Positions 39,866 to 48,457 are shown, counted from the first letter of the stretch. The stretch: 48,527 nucleotides of DNA from Bradyrhizobium sp. S69 (GCF_009766005.1 NZ_LMUK01000021.1:1-48527); one strand, 5' to 3'. Translations and numbers: made by a program. The notes: a model not told the origin generated them from the letters alone.

Positions 39866-40695
39866 ACCGTTCGAAATCGAGCGCAGGCAGGATCAAGCTC
39901 AAGGCTCAAGCCAAGAGCGCGCTCAAGAACGCCGCCAAGCCGCGCCGCGCCGTGACGGCGCTGCCGCGACGGCAACTGCGTGTGCCACGCGCGGGTTTGT
40001 ACGAGCAGGCCGCGACGCGGCTTCGCCTGTTGATCGTGCGCGGCGATCTGGCGCCCGGACAGCTATTGCTCGAGGCCGATCTTTCCGACGCGCTCGGGGT
40101 GTCGCGAACGCCGCTGCGCGAAGCCCTGAAACAATTGGCGACCGAAGGCCTGGTCGAGCTGCGGCTGAACCGCAGCGCCATCGTGGCGCCGCTGCGCCAG
40201 GATGAACTGGTCGAACTGTTCGAGGCGTTGGCCGGCATCGAACGTTGCGCCGCCGAGCTTGCGGCGACACGGATGGCGGCGCGCGATGTCGAGCAACTCG
40301 AAACCATGCAACGGCGTATCGAATGGCATCACAGCCGTGGCGAGATGCGTGAATATTTCGAGATCAACCAGCAAATTCACCGCGCCATCGTCGGCTTTGC
40401 CCGCAACAGCGTGCTGAAGGCCACCCACGACGCGTTGCTGCCGCGCGCCGAGCGCGCGCGCTTCTTCGGCCTGTCGGTATTGGGGCGCTGGGAGGAGTCG
40501 GTGCGGGACCACCAGGAGATCCTGGATGCGCTGAAGGCGCGCGACGCCGGCCGCGCCGGACAATTGCTCGGACATCATGTTCGTCGTACCGGCGAGGTTG
40601 TCGCCGGGACGCTGCCGCTCGAGGCCGACGAGGCCGGCGCCGTGAAAACCTCCCGCGAGCTCCGAGCCGCGGCGAAGCGAAAGGCCGGGCTGTGA
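39862..40695 (+). CDS. GntR family regulator (FCD type) with basic N-terminal extension
   Basis: 277 residues. The first 40 residues are an unusual Lys/Arg/Ala-rich extension (NRSKSSAGRIKLKAQAKSALKNAAKPRRAV), then a winged helix-turn-helix (YEQAATRLRLLIVRGDLAPGQLLLEADLSDALGVSRTPLREALKQLATEGLV) and an FCD ligand domain with FEINQQIHRAIVGFA and HQEILDALKARD. Its start (ATGA) overlaps the preceding stop and its end overlaps the next start, so it is translated with the catabolic genes it probably controls. A palindrome before the MFS gene is a candidate operator. Confidence 0.94.
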   Translation: MNRSKSSAGRIKLKAQAKSALKNAAKPRRAVTALPRRQLRVPRAGLYEQAATRLRLLIVRGDLAPGQLLLEADLSDALGVSRTPLREALKQLATEGLVELRLNRSAIVAPLRQDELVELFEALAGIERCAAELAATRMAARDVEQLETMQRRIEWHHSRGEMREYFEINQQIHRAIVGFARNSVLKATHDALLPRAERARFFGLSVLGRWEESVRDHQEILDALKARDAGRAGQLLGHHVRRTGEVVAGTLPLEADEAGAVKTSRELRAAAKRKAGL

Positions 40696-41465
40696 AAATC
40701 CTGCTGCTCAATCCCAACACCACCGCCGCCGTGACGGATCTGCTCTATTCGGCTGGCTCGAAAGTCGCTTCGCCGGGGACCGAACTCATCCCGGTGACCG
40801 CCCGGCGTGGCGTGCCGTATATTGCGACCCGCGCCGAAGCGCAGATCGGCGGCGCCATCGCGCTTGAAATGCTGGCGGCGGCCGGCCCCGGCATCGATGC
40901 CGCAATTATCGCCGCGTTCGGCGATCCCGGCCTGTTCGGAGCGCGCGAGCTGTTTGATTTTCCGGTGGTTGGCCTTGCCGAAGCCGCGATGCTGACCGCC
41001 TGCATGCTCGGCCGCAAGTTCGCCATTGTGACCTTCGCCCGCGCGCTGGGGCCCTGGTATCAGGAATGCGTCACCATGCACGGCATGGACGCGCGTTGCG
41101 CCGGTATCCGCACGCTCGATGGCGCGTTCAAATCGATCTCCGATGTTCAGGCCGAGAAGGAAGAGATGCTGGTGGCGCTGGCGAACCGCGCGATCGAAGA
41201 GGACGACGCCGACGTCGTCATTCTCTCCGGCGCGCCGCTGGCGGGCCTTGCCGACAAGGTCCGCGATCGCATTGCGGTCCCGGTCGTCGATCCGACCGCC
41301 GCGGCGGTGCGGCAGGCCGAGACACTGGTCGCGCTGAAGCCACGCAAGGCCACAGCCGGGACGTTCCGTCGTCCGGATCCGAAGCCGACCATCGGGCTGA
41401 CGGAACCGTTGGCCGCGCGGATCGAGCACCGGCGGCCAATCGATGCGAAAGGAGAAACCATCTGA
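40692..41465 (+). CDS. Asp/Glu (hydantoin) racemase family protein lacking both catalytic Cys
   Basis: 257 residues starting with GTG at 40692, overlapping the GntR stop by 4 bases. The HyuE-like fold is clear: MKILLLNPNTTAAVTDLL, AAIIAAFGDPGLFGARELFD, RKFAIVTFARALGPWY and DADVVILSGAPLAGLAD, PVVDPTAAAVRQAE. In hydantoin racemases the two catalytic cysteines lie in ACF and ILGCAG contexts; here the positions are Ala75 and Gly180. So the standard two-base racemisation is not possible. It may have another chemistry or a binding role. Its stop shares the A of the next ATG (TGATG), so translation is coupled to the amidohydrolase gene. Confidence 0.9.
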   Translation: MKILLLNPNTTAAVTDLLYSAGSKVASPGTELIPVTARRGVPYIATRAEAQIGGAIALEMLAAAGPGIDAAIIAAFGDPGLFGARELFDFPVVGLAEAAMLTACMLGRKFAIVTFARALGPWYQECVTMHGMDARCAGIRTLDGAFKSISDVQAEKEEMLVALANRAIEEDDADVVILSGAPLAGLADKVRDRIAVPVVDPTAAAVRQAETLVALKPRKATAGTFRRPDPKPTIGLTEPLAARIEHRRPIDAKGETI

Positions 41466-42940
41466 TGTCGTTCGATACCATCATCCGCGGCGGCACCGTC
41501 GCCACTGCCGCCGACACCTTTGCCTGCGACATCGCGATCCGCGACGGACGCATCGTAGCGCTGGGACACGATCTCGGCGAGGCCGCCACCATCATCGACG
41601 CGACCGACCGGCTGGTTTTGCCCGGCGGCATCGACAGCCATGTTCATTTTGCGCAGCCGTCGGGCGACGGTATCGTGATGGCCGACGGTTTCGCCACCGG
41701 CACGCGGTCGGCGGCGTTCGGCGGCAACACCACGGTGCTGCCGTTTTGTTTGCAGGAGAAAGGCCAGAGCCTGCGCGAGGCGTTGAAGCATTACCATTCG
41801 CTGGCCGACGGCGAGTGTCACATCGACGTCGCCTTTCATTTGATCGTCACCGACCCGACCGAACAGGTGCTGGGGCAGGAACTGCCGGCGCTGGTGGAGG
41901 ACGGCTATACCTCGCTCAAGGTGTTCATGACCTATGAGGGCCTGGCGCTCTCGGATCGCGAATTGCTCGAAACCATGGCGGTGGCACGCGAGACCGGCGC
42001 CGTGCTGATGGTGCACGCGGAAAATTTTGACGCGATTCGCTTCCTGACCGACCGGCTCGAGCGCGCCGGCAACACCGCGCCGCGTTATCACGCGACATCG
42101 CGGCCGATCCCGGTCGAGCGCGAGGCGACGCATCGCGCGATTTCACTCTCCGAACTGATCGATGTCCCGATCATGATCGTGCACGTCTCCAACCGCGAGT
42201 CGATGGACGAGATCCGCCGTGCCCAGCAGCGCGGCCTGAAAGTGATGGGCGAGACCTGTCCGCAATATCTGATGCTGACCGAGAAAGACCTCGACCAGCT
42301 CAACATGGAAGGCAGCAAATATGTCTGCTCGCCGCCGCCGCGCGACGTTGCGAGCCAGCAAGCATGCTGGGAAGGCCTGGAGCAGAAGGTGTTCTCGGTG
42401 TTCTCGTCCGACCATTGCCCGTTCCGCTACGACGATCCGCAAGGCAAGTTGACGCCGAAAGGCCGCACCAGCTTCCGCTGGGTGCCGAACGGAATTCCCG
42501 GCGTCGCGACGCGGCTTCCGATCCTGTTCTCGGAAGGCGTCGTCAAGGGCCGCATCGACCTCAACTCGTTTGTCGCATTTACCTCGACCAATCATGCCAA
42601 GATCTACGGGCTCTATCCGCGCAAGGGGACGATCGCGATTGGATCGGACGCCGACATCGTGTTGTGGGACCCGAAACGAAAAGTCACGATCCGCCACGAT
42701 TTGATCCACGACGGCTCGGACTACACGCCCTATGAGGGGCTCGAGGTCACGGGCTGGCCGGTGCTGACCATGCTGCGCGGCAAGGTCGTGGTCGATGATG
42801 GCGTGCTGGTCGGCGCCAAGGGCTATGGCAGCTATCTGCCGCGGGCCAAACGCGCCGGCGCGTACCGCTTCGCAACCTTAACTAAAAGTACGAGCCCAGG
42901 AATTCCAGGAGACCACCATGCCCCATGCGACGACGGATGA
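41465..42940 (+). CDS. dihydropyrimidinase/hydantoinase-type cyclic amidohydrolase
   Basis: 491 residues, the usual length of a D-hydantoinase. All ligands of the di-metal centre are in place: His59 and His61 (SHVHF), carboxylated Lys152 (SLKVFMTY), His184 (MVHAEN), His240 (IVHVSN) and Asp316 (SSDHCPF). The enzyme opens cyclic amides or imides such as dihydropyrimidines, hydantoins or succinimide/maleimide-like rings in the cytoplasm. TCPQYL and the late AIGSDADIVLWDP are family marks. The start overlaps the previous stop; the last 23 bases overlap the alpha/beta hydrolase start at 42918. There is no carbamoylase, so a cyclic imide rather than a hydantoin is suggested as substrate. Confidence 0.95.
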   Translation: MSFDTIIRGGTVATAADTFACDIAIRDGRIVALGHDLGEAATIIDATDRLVLPGGIDSHVHFAQPSGDGIVMADGFATGTRSAAFGGNTTVLPFCLQEKGQSLREALKHYHSLADGECHIDVAFHLIVTDPTEQVLGQELPALVEDGYTSLKVFMTYEGLALSDRELLETMAVARETGAVLMVHAENFDAIRFLTDRLERAGNTAPRYHATSRPIPVEREATHRAISLSELIDVPIMIVHVSNRESMDEIRRAQQRGLKVMGETCPQYLMLTEKDLDQLNMEGSKYVCSPPPRDVASQQACWEGLEQKVFSVFSSDHCPFRYDDPQGKLTPKGRTSFRWVPNGIPGVATRLPILFSEGVVKGRIDLNSFVAFTSTNHAKIYGLYPRKGTIAIGSDADIVLWDPKRKVTIRHDLIHDGSDYTPYEGLEVTGWPVLTMLRGKVVVDDGVLVGAKGYGSYLPRAKRAGAYRFATLTKSTSPGIPGDHHAPCDDG

Positions 42941-43799
42941 CGGAATACGGCTGTATTTCGAGGAAACCGGATCTGGCCATCCCGTGATCCTGGTCCACGA
43001 ATTCGCTGGCGATTTGCGCAGCTGGGAGCAGCAGATGCGTTATTTCGGCAAGCGCTACCGCACCATCGCCTTCAATGCGCGGGGCTTTCCGCCGTCCGAA
43101 GTGCCGGAGCACGTTTCGTCGTATTCGCAAGCCCGCGCCGCTGACGATATTCTCGCCGTGCTCGATCATGTCGGCGAACGTCAGGCGCATATCATCGGCC
43201 TCTCGATGGGCGGATTCGCGACGCTGCATTTCGGCTTGCGGCACCCGGAGCGGGCGCGCTCGCTGTGCATCGGCGGCTGCGGCTACGGCGCCGAGCTCGA
43301 CAAGCGCGAGATCTTCCGGGCCGAAGCCGATGTGATCGCGGGCATGATCCGGACCGAGGGCATGCCGGCCTTCGCCGAACGCTACGCCTACGGGCCGACC
43401 CGCGTTCAATATGAAAACAAGGACCCGCGCGGCCACGCCGAGTTCAAGAGGATGCTGGCTGAACATTCGGCGGTGGGATCGGCCAACACCCAGCAGGGGG
43501 TCCAGAAGGAACGGCCGTCGCTCTATACGCTGGTCGAGGAAATGCAGCGCATCACCGTGCCGACGCTGGTGATCACCGGTGATGAAGACTGGCCGTGCCT
43601 GATGCCGGGCATCCTGATGAAGCAAAGCATTCCCTCATCGGCGCTGGTGGTGATGCCGAACGCGGGTCACGCGATCAACATCGAGGAACCGGAAGAATAT
43701 AACCGGCTGGTCGGCGATTTCCTCTCCCAGGTCGAGAGCGGCCGCTGGCCGACGCGAGATCCCCGCGCCGTCAGCGCTTCCATCACCGGGATGAAGTAG
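42918..43799 (+). CDS. alpha/beta hydrolase
   Basis: 293 residues with the complete triad: nucleophile Ser in GLSMGG (about residue 95), acid in VITGDEDWPCL, and His in NAGHAINIEEPEEYN; the oxyanion region is LVHEFAGDLRSW. A cytoplasmic serine hydrolase, in this context perhaps an amidase or deformylase that attacks the ring-opened product, by analogy with N-formylmaleamate deformylase of nicotinate catabolism; that is inference. AGGAG stands 7-8 bases before the ATG, inside the end of the amidohydrolase gene. Last gene of the operon; a hairpin follows. Confidence 0.92.
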   Translation: MPHATTDDGIRLYFEETGSGHPVILVHEFAGDLRSWEQQMRYFGKRYRTIAFNARGFPPSEVPEHVSSYSQARAADDILAVLDHVGERQAHIIGLSMGGFATLHFGLRHPERARSLCIGGCGYGAELDKREIFRAEADVIAGMIRTEGMPAFAERYAYGPTRVQYENKDPRGHAEFKRMLAEHSAVGSANTQQGVQKERPSLYTLVEEMQRITVPTLVITGDEDWPCLMPGILMKQSIPSSALVVMPNAGHAINIEEPEEYNRLVGDFLSQVESGRWPTRDPRAVSASITGMK

Positions 43800-43812
43800 C
43801 GGAGCGCCATAC

Positions 43813-43838
43813 CGCGGCGAGTTGACGGTCTCGCCGCG
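43813..43838. terminator. hairpin at the end of the catabolic operon
   Basis: Perfect 9-base-pair stem CGCGGCGAG / CTCGCCGCG with an 8-base loop, 13 bases after the alpha/beta hydrolase stop. No T-tract follows. Confidence 0.45.
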
Positions 43839-44083
43839 CCTTGATCGCGTGGCTGCGGTCCGTGCTGGCCGGCGAGGGCGGCGCCAGCAGATAGACTTTC
43901 GTCGGATCGGTTCGACGAGAGCTCTTTCGTCTATTTCGGTCGCCTGCTTTGCATATCCCCGATAGCCTCGTCATAATCCCCAACCGCGAACACGATTCTC
44001 GCCGCCGATCCGATATGCGGAGCAAGCGGCACCCTTCGGAAGCGTATTCGCGAACGAACAAGAACTCTTTATGGGAGGTTCGA

Positions 44084-45295
44084 ATGATGGATAGGCGTCA
44101 GTTGATCACGCGATCCGGTGCTGCGTTTGCCGCGCTCGGCTCCGGTACGGCCTTCGGGGTGTTGCGGGCGTTTGCTGCTGATACGGTAACCCTGCCGTTC
44201 GAGAATGGCGAGCGGCCGCTGGTCAAATATCCGCAGAAACGGCCGATGATCGGCCTCACCAGCCGGCCGCCTCAGCTTGAAACCCCGTTCGCGGTATTCG
44301 ACGAAAGCGCCATCACGCCGAACGATGCGTTTTTCGTGCGCTATCATCTGGCCGGCATTCCCTATGACATCGATCCCGATGTCTTTTCGGTCGAGATCAA
44401 GGGCAAGGTCGACAAGCCGATCAAATTGTCGCTTGCCGACATCAAGAAGATGCCGGCGGTTGAACTGGTGGCGGTCAATCAATGCTCGGGCAACAGTCGC
44501 GGATTTTCCGAGCCGCGCGTCGCCGGCGGCCAGCTCGCCAATGGTGCGATGGGCAACGCGCGATGGAAAGGCGTGCCGCTCAAGGCGGTGCTGGATCAAG
44601 CGGGCGTTCAGGCCGGCGCCAAACAGGTCGTATTCGGTGGCATGGACGGTCCGGTGTTCGACAAGACGCCCGATTTCGCCAAGGCGCTCGATATCGATCA
44701 TGCCCGCGACGGCGAGGTTATGCTGGCCTATGCGATGAACGGCGCCGATCTGCCGCTGCTCAACGGCTTTCCACTGCGGCTGATCGTGCCCGGCTATTAC
44801 GGCACCTATTGGGTCAAACACCTCAACGAGATCACCGTGCTCGACAGCGTGTTCGACGGCTTCTGGATGAAGTCGGCCTACCGCATTCCGGATACCGAGT
44901 GCGCTTGCGTCGAGCCGGGCACCTCGCCGAAGGCAACCATCCCGATCAACAAGTTCAACGTCCGCTCGTTCATCACCAACCTGAGCAGCGGCGCGAAGCT
45001 CAAGGCGGGACCTGTGCTGCTCAAAGGCATCGCCTTCGATAGCGGCAAGGGGATCAAGGACGTCAGCGTCTCGACCGATGGCGGCGCCACCTGGCTTGCG
45101 AGCCAGCTCGGCAAGGATCTCGGCAACTACTCCTTCCGCGAATGGCAAGTGTCGGTTCCTCTGACGGCCGGTCCGCATGACATCAAGGTGCGCGCCACCA
45201 ATCAGGCCGGGCAGACCCAGCCGGACAAGCCGCTGTGGAATCCGCCCGGCTACATGCGCAACGTGATCGAGACCACTTCCGTCACGGCGGCTTGA
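44084..45295 (+). CDS. sorA: sulfite dehydrogenase molybdopterin subunit SorA
   Basis: 403 residues. Begins with a Tat-like signal (DRRQLITRSGAAFAALGSG, cleavage after AFAA), so it is exported folded to the periplasm. The molybdopterin domain has the conserved cysteine in VNQCSGNSRGF (about Cys134) and typical sulfite-oxidase stretches GNARWKGVPLKAVLDQAG, LRLIVPGYYGTYWVKHLNEI and the C-terminal dimerisation domain with VSVSTDGGATW. The ATG at 44084 (or 44087) follows GGGAGG. It oxidises sulfite to sulfate, passing electrons to the cytochrome encoded next, a SorAB pair. Roughly 280 bases upstream are free of genes and would hold its promoter, but I see no clear element. Confidence 0.95.
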   Translation: MMDRRQLITRSGAAFAALGSGTAFGVLRAFAADTVTLPFENGERPLVKYPQKRPMIGLTSRPPQLETPFAVFDESAITPNDAFFVRYHLAGIPYDIDPDVFSVEIKGKVDKPIKLSLADIKKMPAVELVAVNQCSGNSRGFSEPRVAGGQLANGAMGNARWKGVPLKAVLDQAGVQAGAKQVVFGGMDGPVFDKTPDFAKALDIDHARDGEVMLAYAMNGADLPLLNGFPLRLIVPGYYGTYWVKHLNEITVLDSVFDGFWMKSAYRIPDTECACVEPGTSPKATIPINKFNVRSFITNLSSGAKLKAGPVLLKGIAFDSGKGIKDVSVSTDGGATWLASQLGKDLGNYSFREWQVSVPLTAGPHDIKVRATNQAGQTQPDKPLWNPPGYMRNVIETTSVTAA

Positions 45296-45307
45296 GGAGG
45301 AATGCGC

Positions 45308-45631
45308 ATGTCACATCTGAAAATCGCGCTCTGGTTCGCCGCATCGATCCTCGTGCTCGGCGCCGTGCCGATCATCTCATCGGCCAAACCGATCTCCTAC
45401 CAGCTGCCTGAGGAGACCGCGGCGTTCGGGCCGGGCCCGAACCAGGATGCCGCGCTCGGAAATTGCACGGCGTGTCATTCGGCCGATTACATCAAGACCC
45501 AGCCGCATGGCACCGCATTCAAAAAGGATTTTTGGCAGGCCGAGGTGACCAAGATGATCAAGGTCTACGGCGCCCCGATCGATGACGCGGATGTCGGCAA
45601 GATCGTCGATTATATGGTGGCGACCCATTAG
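45308..45631 (+). CDS. sorB: sulfite dehydrogenase cytochrome c subunit SorB
   Basis: 107 residues from the ATG at 45308, which stands 7 bases after GAGGAGG; the ATG at 45302 is too close to that site. Signal peptide (ALWFAASILVLGAVPIISSA) and one haem c site CTACH, with a downstream Met in VTKMIKVYGAP as likely axial ligand. A small c-type cytochrome that takes electrons from SorA in the periplasm. It starts 12 bases after the sorA stop. Confidence 0.93.
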   Translation: MSHLKIALWFAASILVLGAVPIISSAKPISYQLPEETAAFGPGPNQDAALGNCTACHSADYIKTQPHGTAFKKDFWQAEVTKMIKVYGAPIDDADVGKIVDYMVATH

Positions 45632-45674
45632 ACGTGTGGGTGTCTGAATCGCTCTCGGCATGACGAAGCCTTGG

Positions 45675-45713
45675 TTGGCCTGACTTTATTGGCTACTCTT
45701 CAAGTCAGACCAA
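45675..45713. promoter_or_regulatory. inverted repeat just upstream of the lyase gene
   Basis: TTGGCCTGACTT (45675-45686) and AAGTCAGACCAA (45702-45713) match as inverted arms at 11 of 12 positions with a 15-base loop. The right arm abuts the AAAGGA ribosome site of the lyase gene (start 45724), so it could be an operator or an RNA hairpin affecting translation. Confidence 0.55.
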
Positions 45714-45723
45714 AGGAAAAATC

Positions 45724-47085
45724 ATGGCTGGCTTCCCCACCTCGACCACGGTTTTCGACTCCATCCTGTTTCGTGACGCCTTCGGCACACCGCGCATGCG
45801 CGAGGTGTTTTCGGATTTCAGCCTGATCTCGCGCTATGCCGAGGTCGAGATCGCACTGGCAAAGGCCGAGGCACGTTGCGGCGTGATCCCGCAGGGGGCC
45901 GCTGACGACATCGCCAGGCTAACCGATGTGTCGAAATTCGATTTCGATCTGTTACGCGGTGAAACCGATATCGTCGGCTATCCGATCCTGCCGTTGGTGC
46001 ACCAGATGGTGAAGCAGTGCGGTGAGGCAGGCCGCTATGTGCATTGGGGCGCGACGACGCAGGACATCATGGACACCGCGGTGGTCCTGCAAGTGCGCGA
46101 CGGGCTTGCCATTGTCGAAGCCGACATCGCGGTGCTGCGCGGCGTCCTCGCTGATCTCTCGATAAAACATCGTGACACGCCGATGGCGGGCCGCACCCAT
46201 CTGCAGCAGGCGCTGCCGGTGACCTTCGGCTACAAGACCGCGATCTGGCTCGCGATGTTCGACCGTCACGCCGAACGGCTGGCGCAATTGAAGCCGCGCG
46301 TGCTGGTCGGACAATTCGCGGGCGCCGCCGGTACGCTGGCCTCGCTCGGCGACAAGGGATTCGAGGTCCAGCAGGCGCTGTGCGAGGAGCTGGGGCTTGG
46401 CGTTCCCGTCTCCACCTGGCACGTCGCGCGGGATGGTCTGGCCGAGGTGGTGAATTTCTTCGGCCTCGTCACGGGCTCGCTCGGCAAGATCGCGCTCGAC
46501 ATCATGATCATGGCCTCGACCGAATTCGCCGAACTCTATGAGCCCTTCGTCAAGGGGCGTGGCGCGTCCTCGACCATGCCGCAGAAGCGCAATCCGATTT
46601 CGTCGGAATTGATGCTGGCGGCGTGCAAAGGCGTACGTCAGCATGCCGGCCTGATGCTGGATGCAATGGTGCAGGATTTCGAACGCGCCACCGGGCCGTG
46701 GCATGCCGAGTGGATGGCGCTTCCGGAAAGCTTTGTGCTGACCGCCGGCGCGTTGCATCAGGCGAAATTCGCGCTGGGGGGTCTCATCGTCGACGACAAG
46801 AAGATGGCCGAGAATCTCGATATCAGCCGTGGGCTGATCGTCGCCGAAGCCGTGATGATGGGGTTGGCCCCCGACATTGGCCGGCAGCAGGCGCATGACG
46901 TCGTCTATGACGCCTGCCGGCTCGCCAACGAAAAGGGCATCCATCTTGCGGACGCATTGTCGGCGGATAAGCGAGTTTCCGAACACATCGATCGCGCCAC
47001 CATCGAGCGGCTGACGTCGCCGAAGAACTATCTCGGTCTGGCGCCTGAAATGGTCGATCGGGTTTTGGCGTCGGCGAAGCGTTGA
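45724..47085 (+). CDS. fumarase/aspartase superfamily lyase (adenylosuccinate lyase / carboxymuconate cycloisomerase type)
   Basis: 453 residues, right size for the superfamily. Signature GRGASSTMPQKRNPISSELM (SSxMPxKxNP loop with catalytic Ser), HWGATTQDIMDTA and GRTHLQQALPVTFGYK are present, the latter two holding the substrate-binding Thr and His. It resembles 3-carboxy-cis,cis-muconate cycloisomerase and PurB-like lyases; a housekeeping PurB would be expected elsewhere, and there is no protocatechuate gene here, so it is probably a catabolic C-N or cycloisomerising lyase. Preceded by an inverted repeat over the ribosome site. It precedes the M29 aminopeptidase by 60 bases, on the same strand. 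Confidence 0.88.
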   Translation: MAGFPTSTTVFDSILFRDAFGTPRMREVFSDFSLISRYAEVEIALAKAEARCGVIPQGAADDIARLTDVSKFDFDLLRGETDIVGYPILPLVHQMVKQCGEAGRYVHWGATTQDIMDTAVVLQVRDGLAIVEADIAVLRGVLADLSIKHRDTPMAGRTHLQQALPVTFGYKTAIWLAMFDRHAERLAQLKPRVLVGQFAGAAGTLASLGDKGFEVQQALCEELGLGVPVSTWHVARDGLAEVVNFFGLVTGSLGKIALDIMIMASTEFAELYEPFVKGRGASSTMPQKRNPISSELMLAACKGVRQHAGLMLDAMVQDFERATGPWHAEWMALPESFVLTAGALHQAKFALGGLIVDDKKMAENLDISRGLIVAEAVMMGLAPDIGRQQAHDVVYDACRLANEKGIHLADALSADKRVSEHIDRATIERLTSPKNYLGLAPEMVDRVLASAKR

Positions 47086-47145
47086 ACGGCGCCGTCAATT
47101 CGCCTATCTCTGGGGATAGCTACCGATCTTGCACAAGGACCTGTC

Positions 47146-48402
47146 ATGACCGCGCATCAACGCAATTTTTCAACGCCGATCGATCCCGTCAAACTCGACC
47201 GGTTGGCCGAAGTGGCCGTGAAGGTCGGGCTGCAATTGCAGGCCGGACAGGATCTGCTGTTGACGGCGCCGACGGTGGCGCTGCCGCTGGTGCGCCGGAT
47301 CGCCGAACATGCCTACAAGGCCGGCGCCGGCATCGTGACGCCGATTCTTTCCGACGAAGCGATCACGCTGTCGCGTTATAAATTCGGCCATGATTCGAGC
47401 TTCGACCGCGCCGCGGGCTGGCTCTATGAGGGGATGTCGAAAGCCTTTGCCGCCAACACCGCGCGGCTCGCGATCGTCGGCGATGATCCGATGCTGCTCT
47501 CCGGCCAAGATCCCAGCAGGGTCGCGCGCGCCAGCAAGGCCAATTCCATTGCCTACAAGCCGGCGCTGGAGCGCATCGTCACCTTCGACATCAACTGGAA
47601 CATCATCGCCTATCCTAGTCCGTCATGGGCCAGGCAGGTGTTCCCGGATGACGAGGAGGATGTCGCGGTCGCCAAGCTGGCCGACGCGATCTTCGCGGCC
47701 TCGCGCGTCGACCAGGACGACGCCGTCGCCGCATGGGGCAAGCACAACGCGGCGCTGCGGCTGCGGACCGAATGGCTGAACGCGCAGCACTTCGGCGCGC
47801 TGCATTATACGGGGCCTGGCACCGATCTCACGATCGGGCTGGCCGACGGTCACGAATGGGAGGGCGGCGCCGCGACCGCCAATAACGGCATTACCTGCAA
47901 TGCCAACATCCCGACCGAGGAGGTCTTCACCACGCCGCATGCCCGCCGGGTCGATGGCCATGTCATCAGTTCCAAGCCGCTGTCGTACCAGGGCTCGCTG
48001 ATCGACAATATCGCGGTGAAGTTCGAGGGTGGACGGATCGTCGAGGCCAGGGCTTCGCGCGGCGAGGAAGTGCTGAACAAGGTGCTCGACACCGACGAGG
48101 GCGCGCGCCGGCTCGGCGAAGTCGCGCTGGTGCCGCATTCCTCGCCGATCTCGGCAAGCGGGCTGTTGTTCTTCAATACGCTGTTCGACGAGAACGCCGC
48201 CTGCCACATCGCGCTCGGCCAGTGCTATTCCAAATGCTTCGTCAACGGCACCAAGCTGTCGCCGGAACAGATCGCAGCGCAGGGCGGTAACACGAGCCTG
48301 ATCCATATCGATTGGATGATCGGCTCGGATCAGATCGACATCGATGGCATCCACGCCGACGGCCGGCGCGTGCCGGTGTTCCGCAAGGGCGAATGGGCCT
48401 GA
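47146..48402 (+). CDS. M29-family aminopeptidase (AmpS/aminopeptidase T type)
   Basis: 418 residues. M29 pattern: N-terminal GLQLQAGQDLLLTAPTVALPLVRRIAEHAY, then NIPTEEVFTTPHARRVDG, GEVALVPHSSPIS, FFNTLFDENAACHIALGQCYSKCF, and HIDWMIGSDQIDIDG. The Glu, His and Asp residues of the two-metal site (PTEE, GEVAL, ACHIAL, HIDWM) are in place. A cytoplasmic metallo-aminopeptidase; the same fold was recruited for 2,5-dihydroxypyridine dioxygenase (NicX), but the intact peptidase residues favour a peptidase. The ATG at 47146 is preceded by AAGGA at about 9 bases. It follows the lyase gene, possibly in one transcript. Confidence 0.92.
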   Translation: MTAHQRNFSTPIDPVKLDRLAEVAVKVGLQLQAGQDLLLTAPTVALPLVRRIAEHAYKAGAGIVTPILSDEAITLSRYKFGHDSSFDRAAGWLYEGMSKAFAANTARLAIVGDDPMLLSGQDPSRVARASKANSIAYKPALERIVTFDINWNIIAYPSPSWARQVFPDDEEDVAVAKLADAIFAASRVDQDDAVAAWGKHNAALRLRTEWLNAQHFGALHYTGPGTDLTIGLADGHEWEGGAATANNGITCNANIPTEEVFTTPHARRVDGHVISSKPLSYQGSLIDNIAVKFEGGRIVEARASRGEEVLNKVLDTDEGARRLGEVALVPHSSPISASGLLFFNTLFDENAACHIALGQCYSKCFVNGTKLSPEQIAAQGGNTSLIHIDWMIGSDQIDIDGIHADGRRVPVFRKGEWA

Positions 48403-48457
48403 CGTATCGGCGGCTGGAGCCGAATGGCGTTTAATCGAGTCGGTCCGGCCCGACATT

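Noticed and set aside
39095..43799. Nicotinate (nic) degradation cluster
   Set aside because: The isomerase-like protein lacks the first cysteine, and there is no maleamate amidase, dihydroxypyridine dioxygenase or hydroxylase; the cyclic amidohydrolase does not belong to that route.
43783..44061. 92-codon minus-strand frame upstream of sorA
   Set aside because: Basic, Arg/Ser-rich product typical of antisense frames, no ribosome site, and it overlaps the end of the alpha/beta hydrolase gene.
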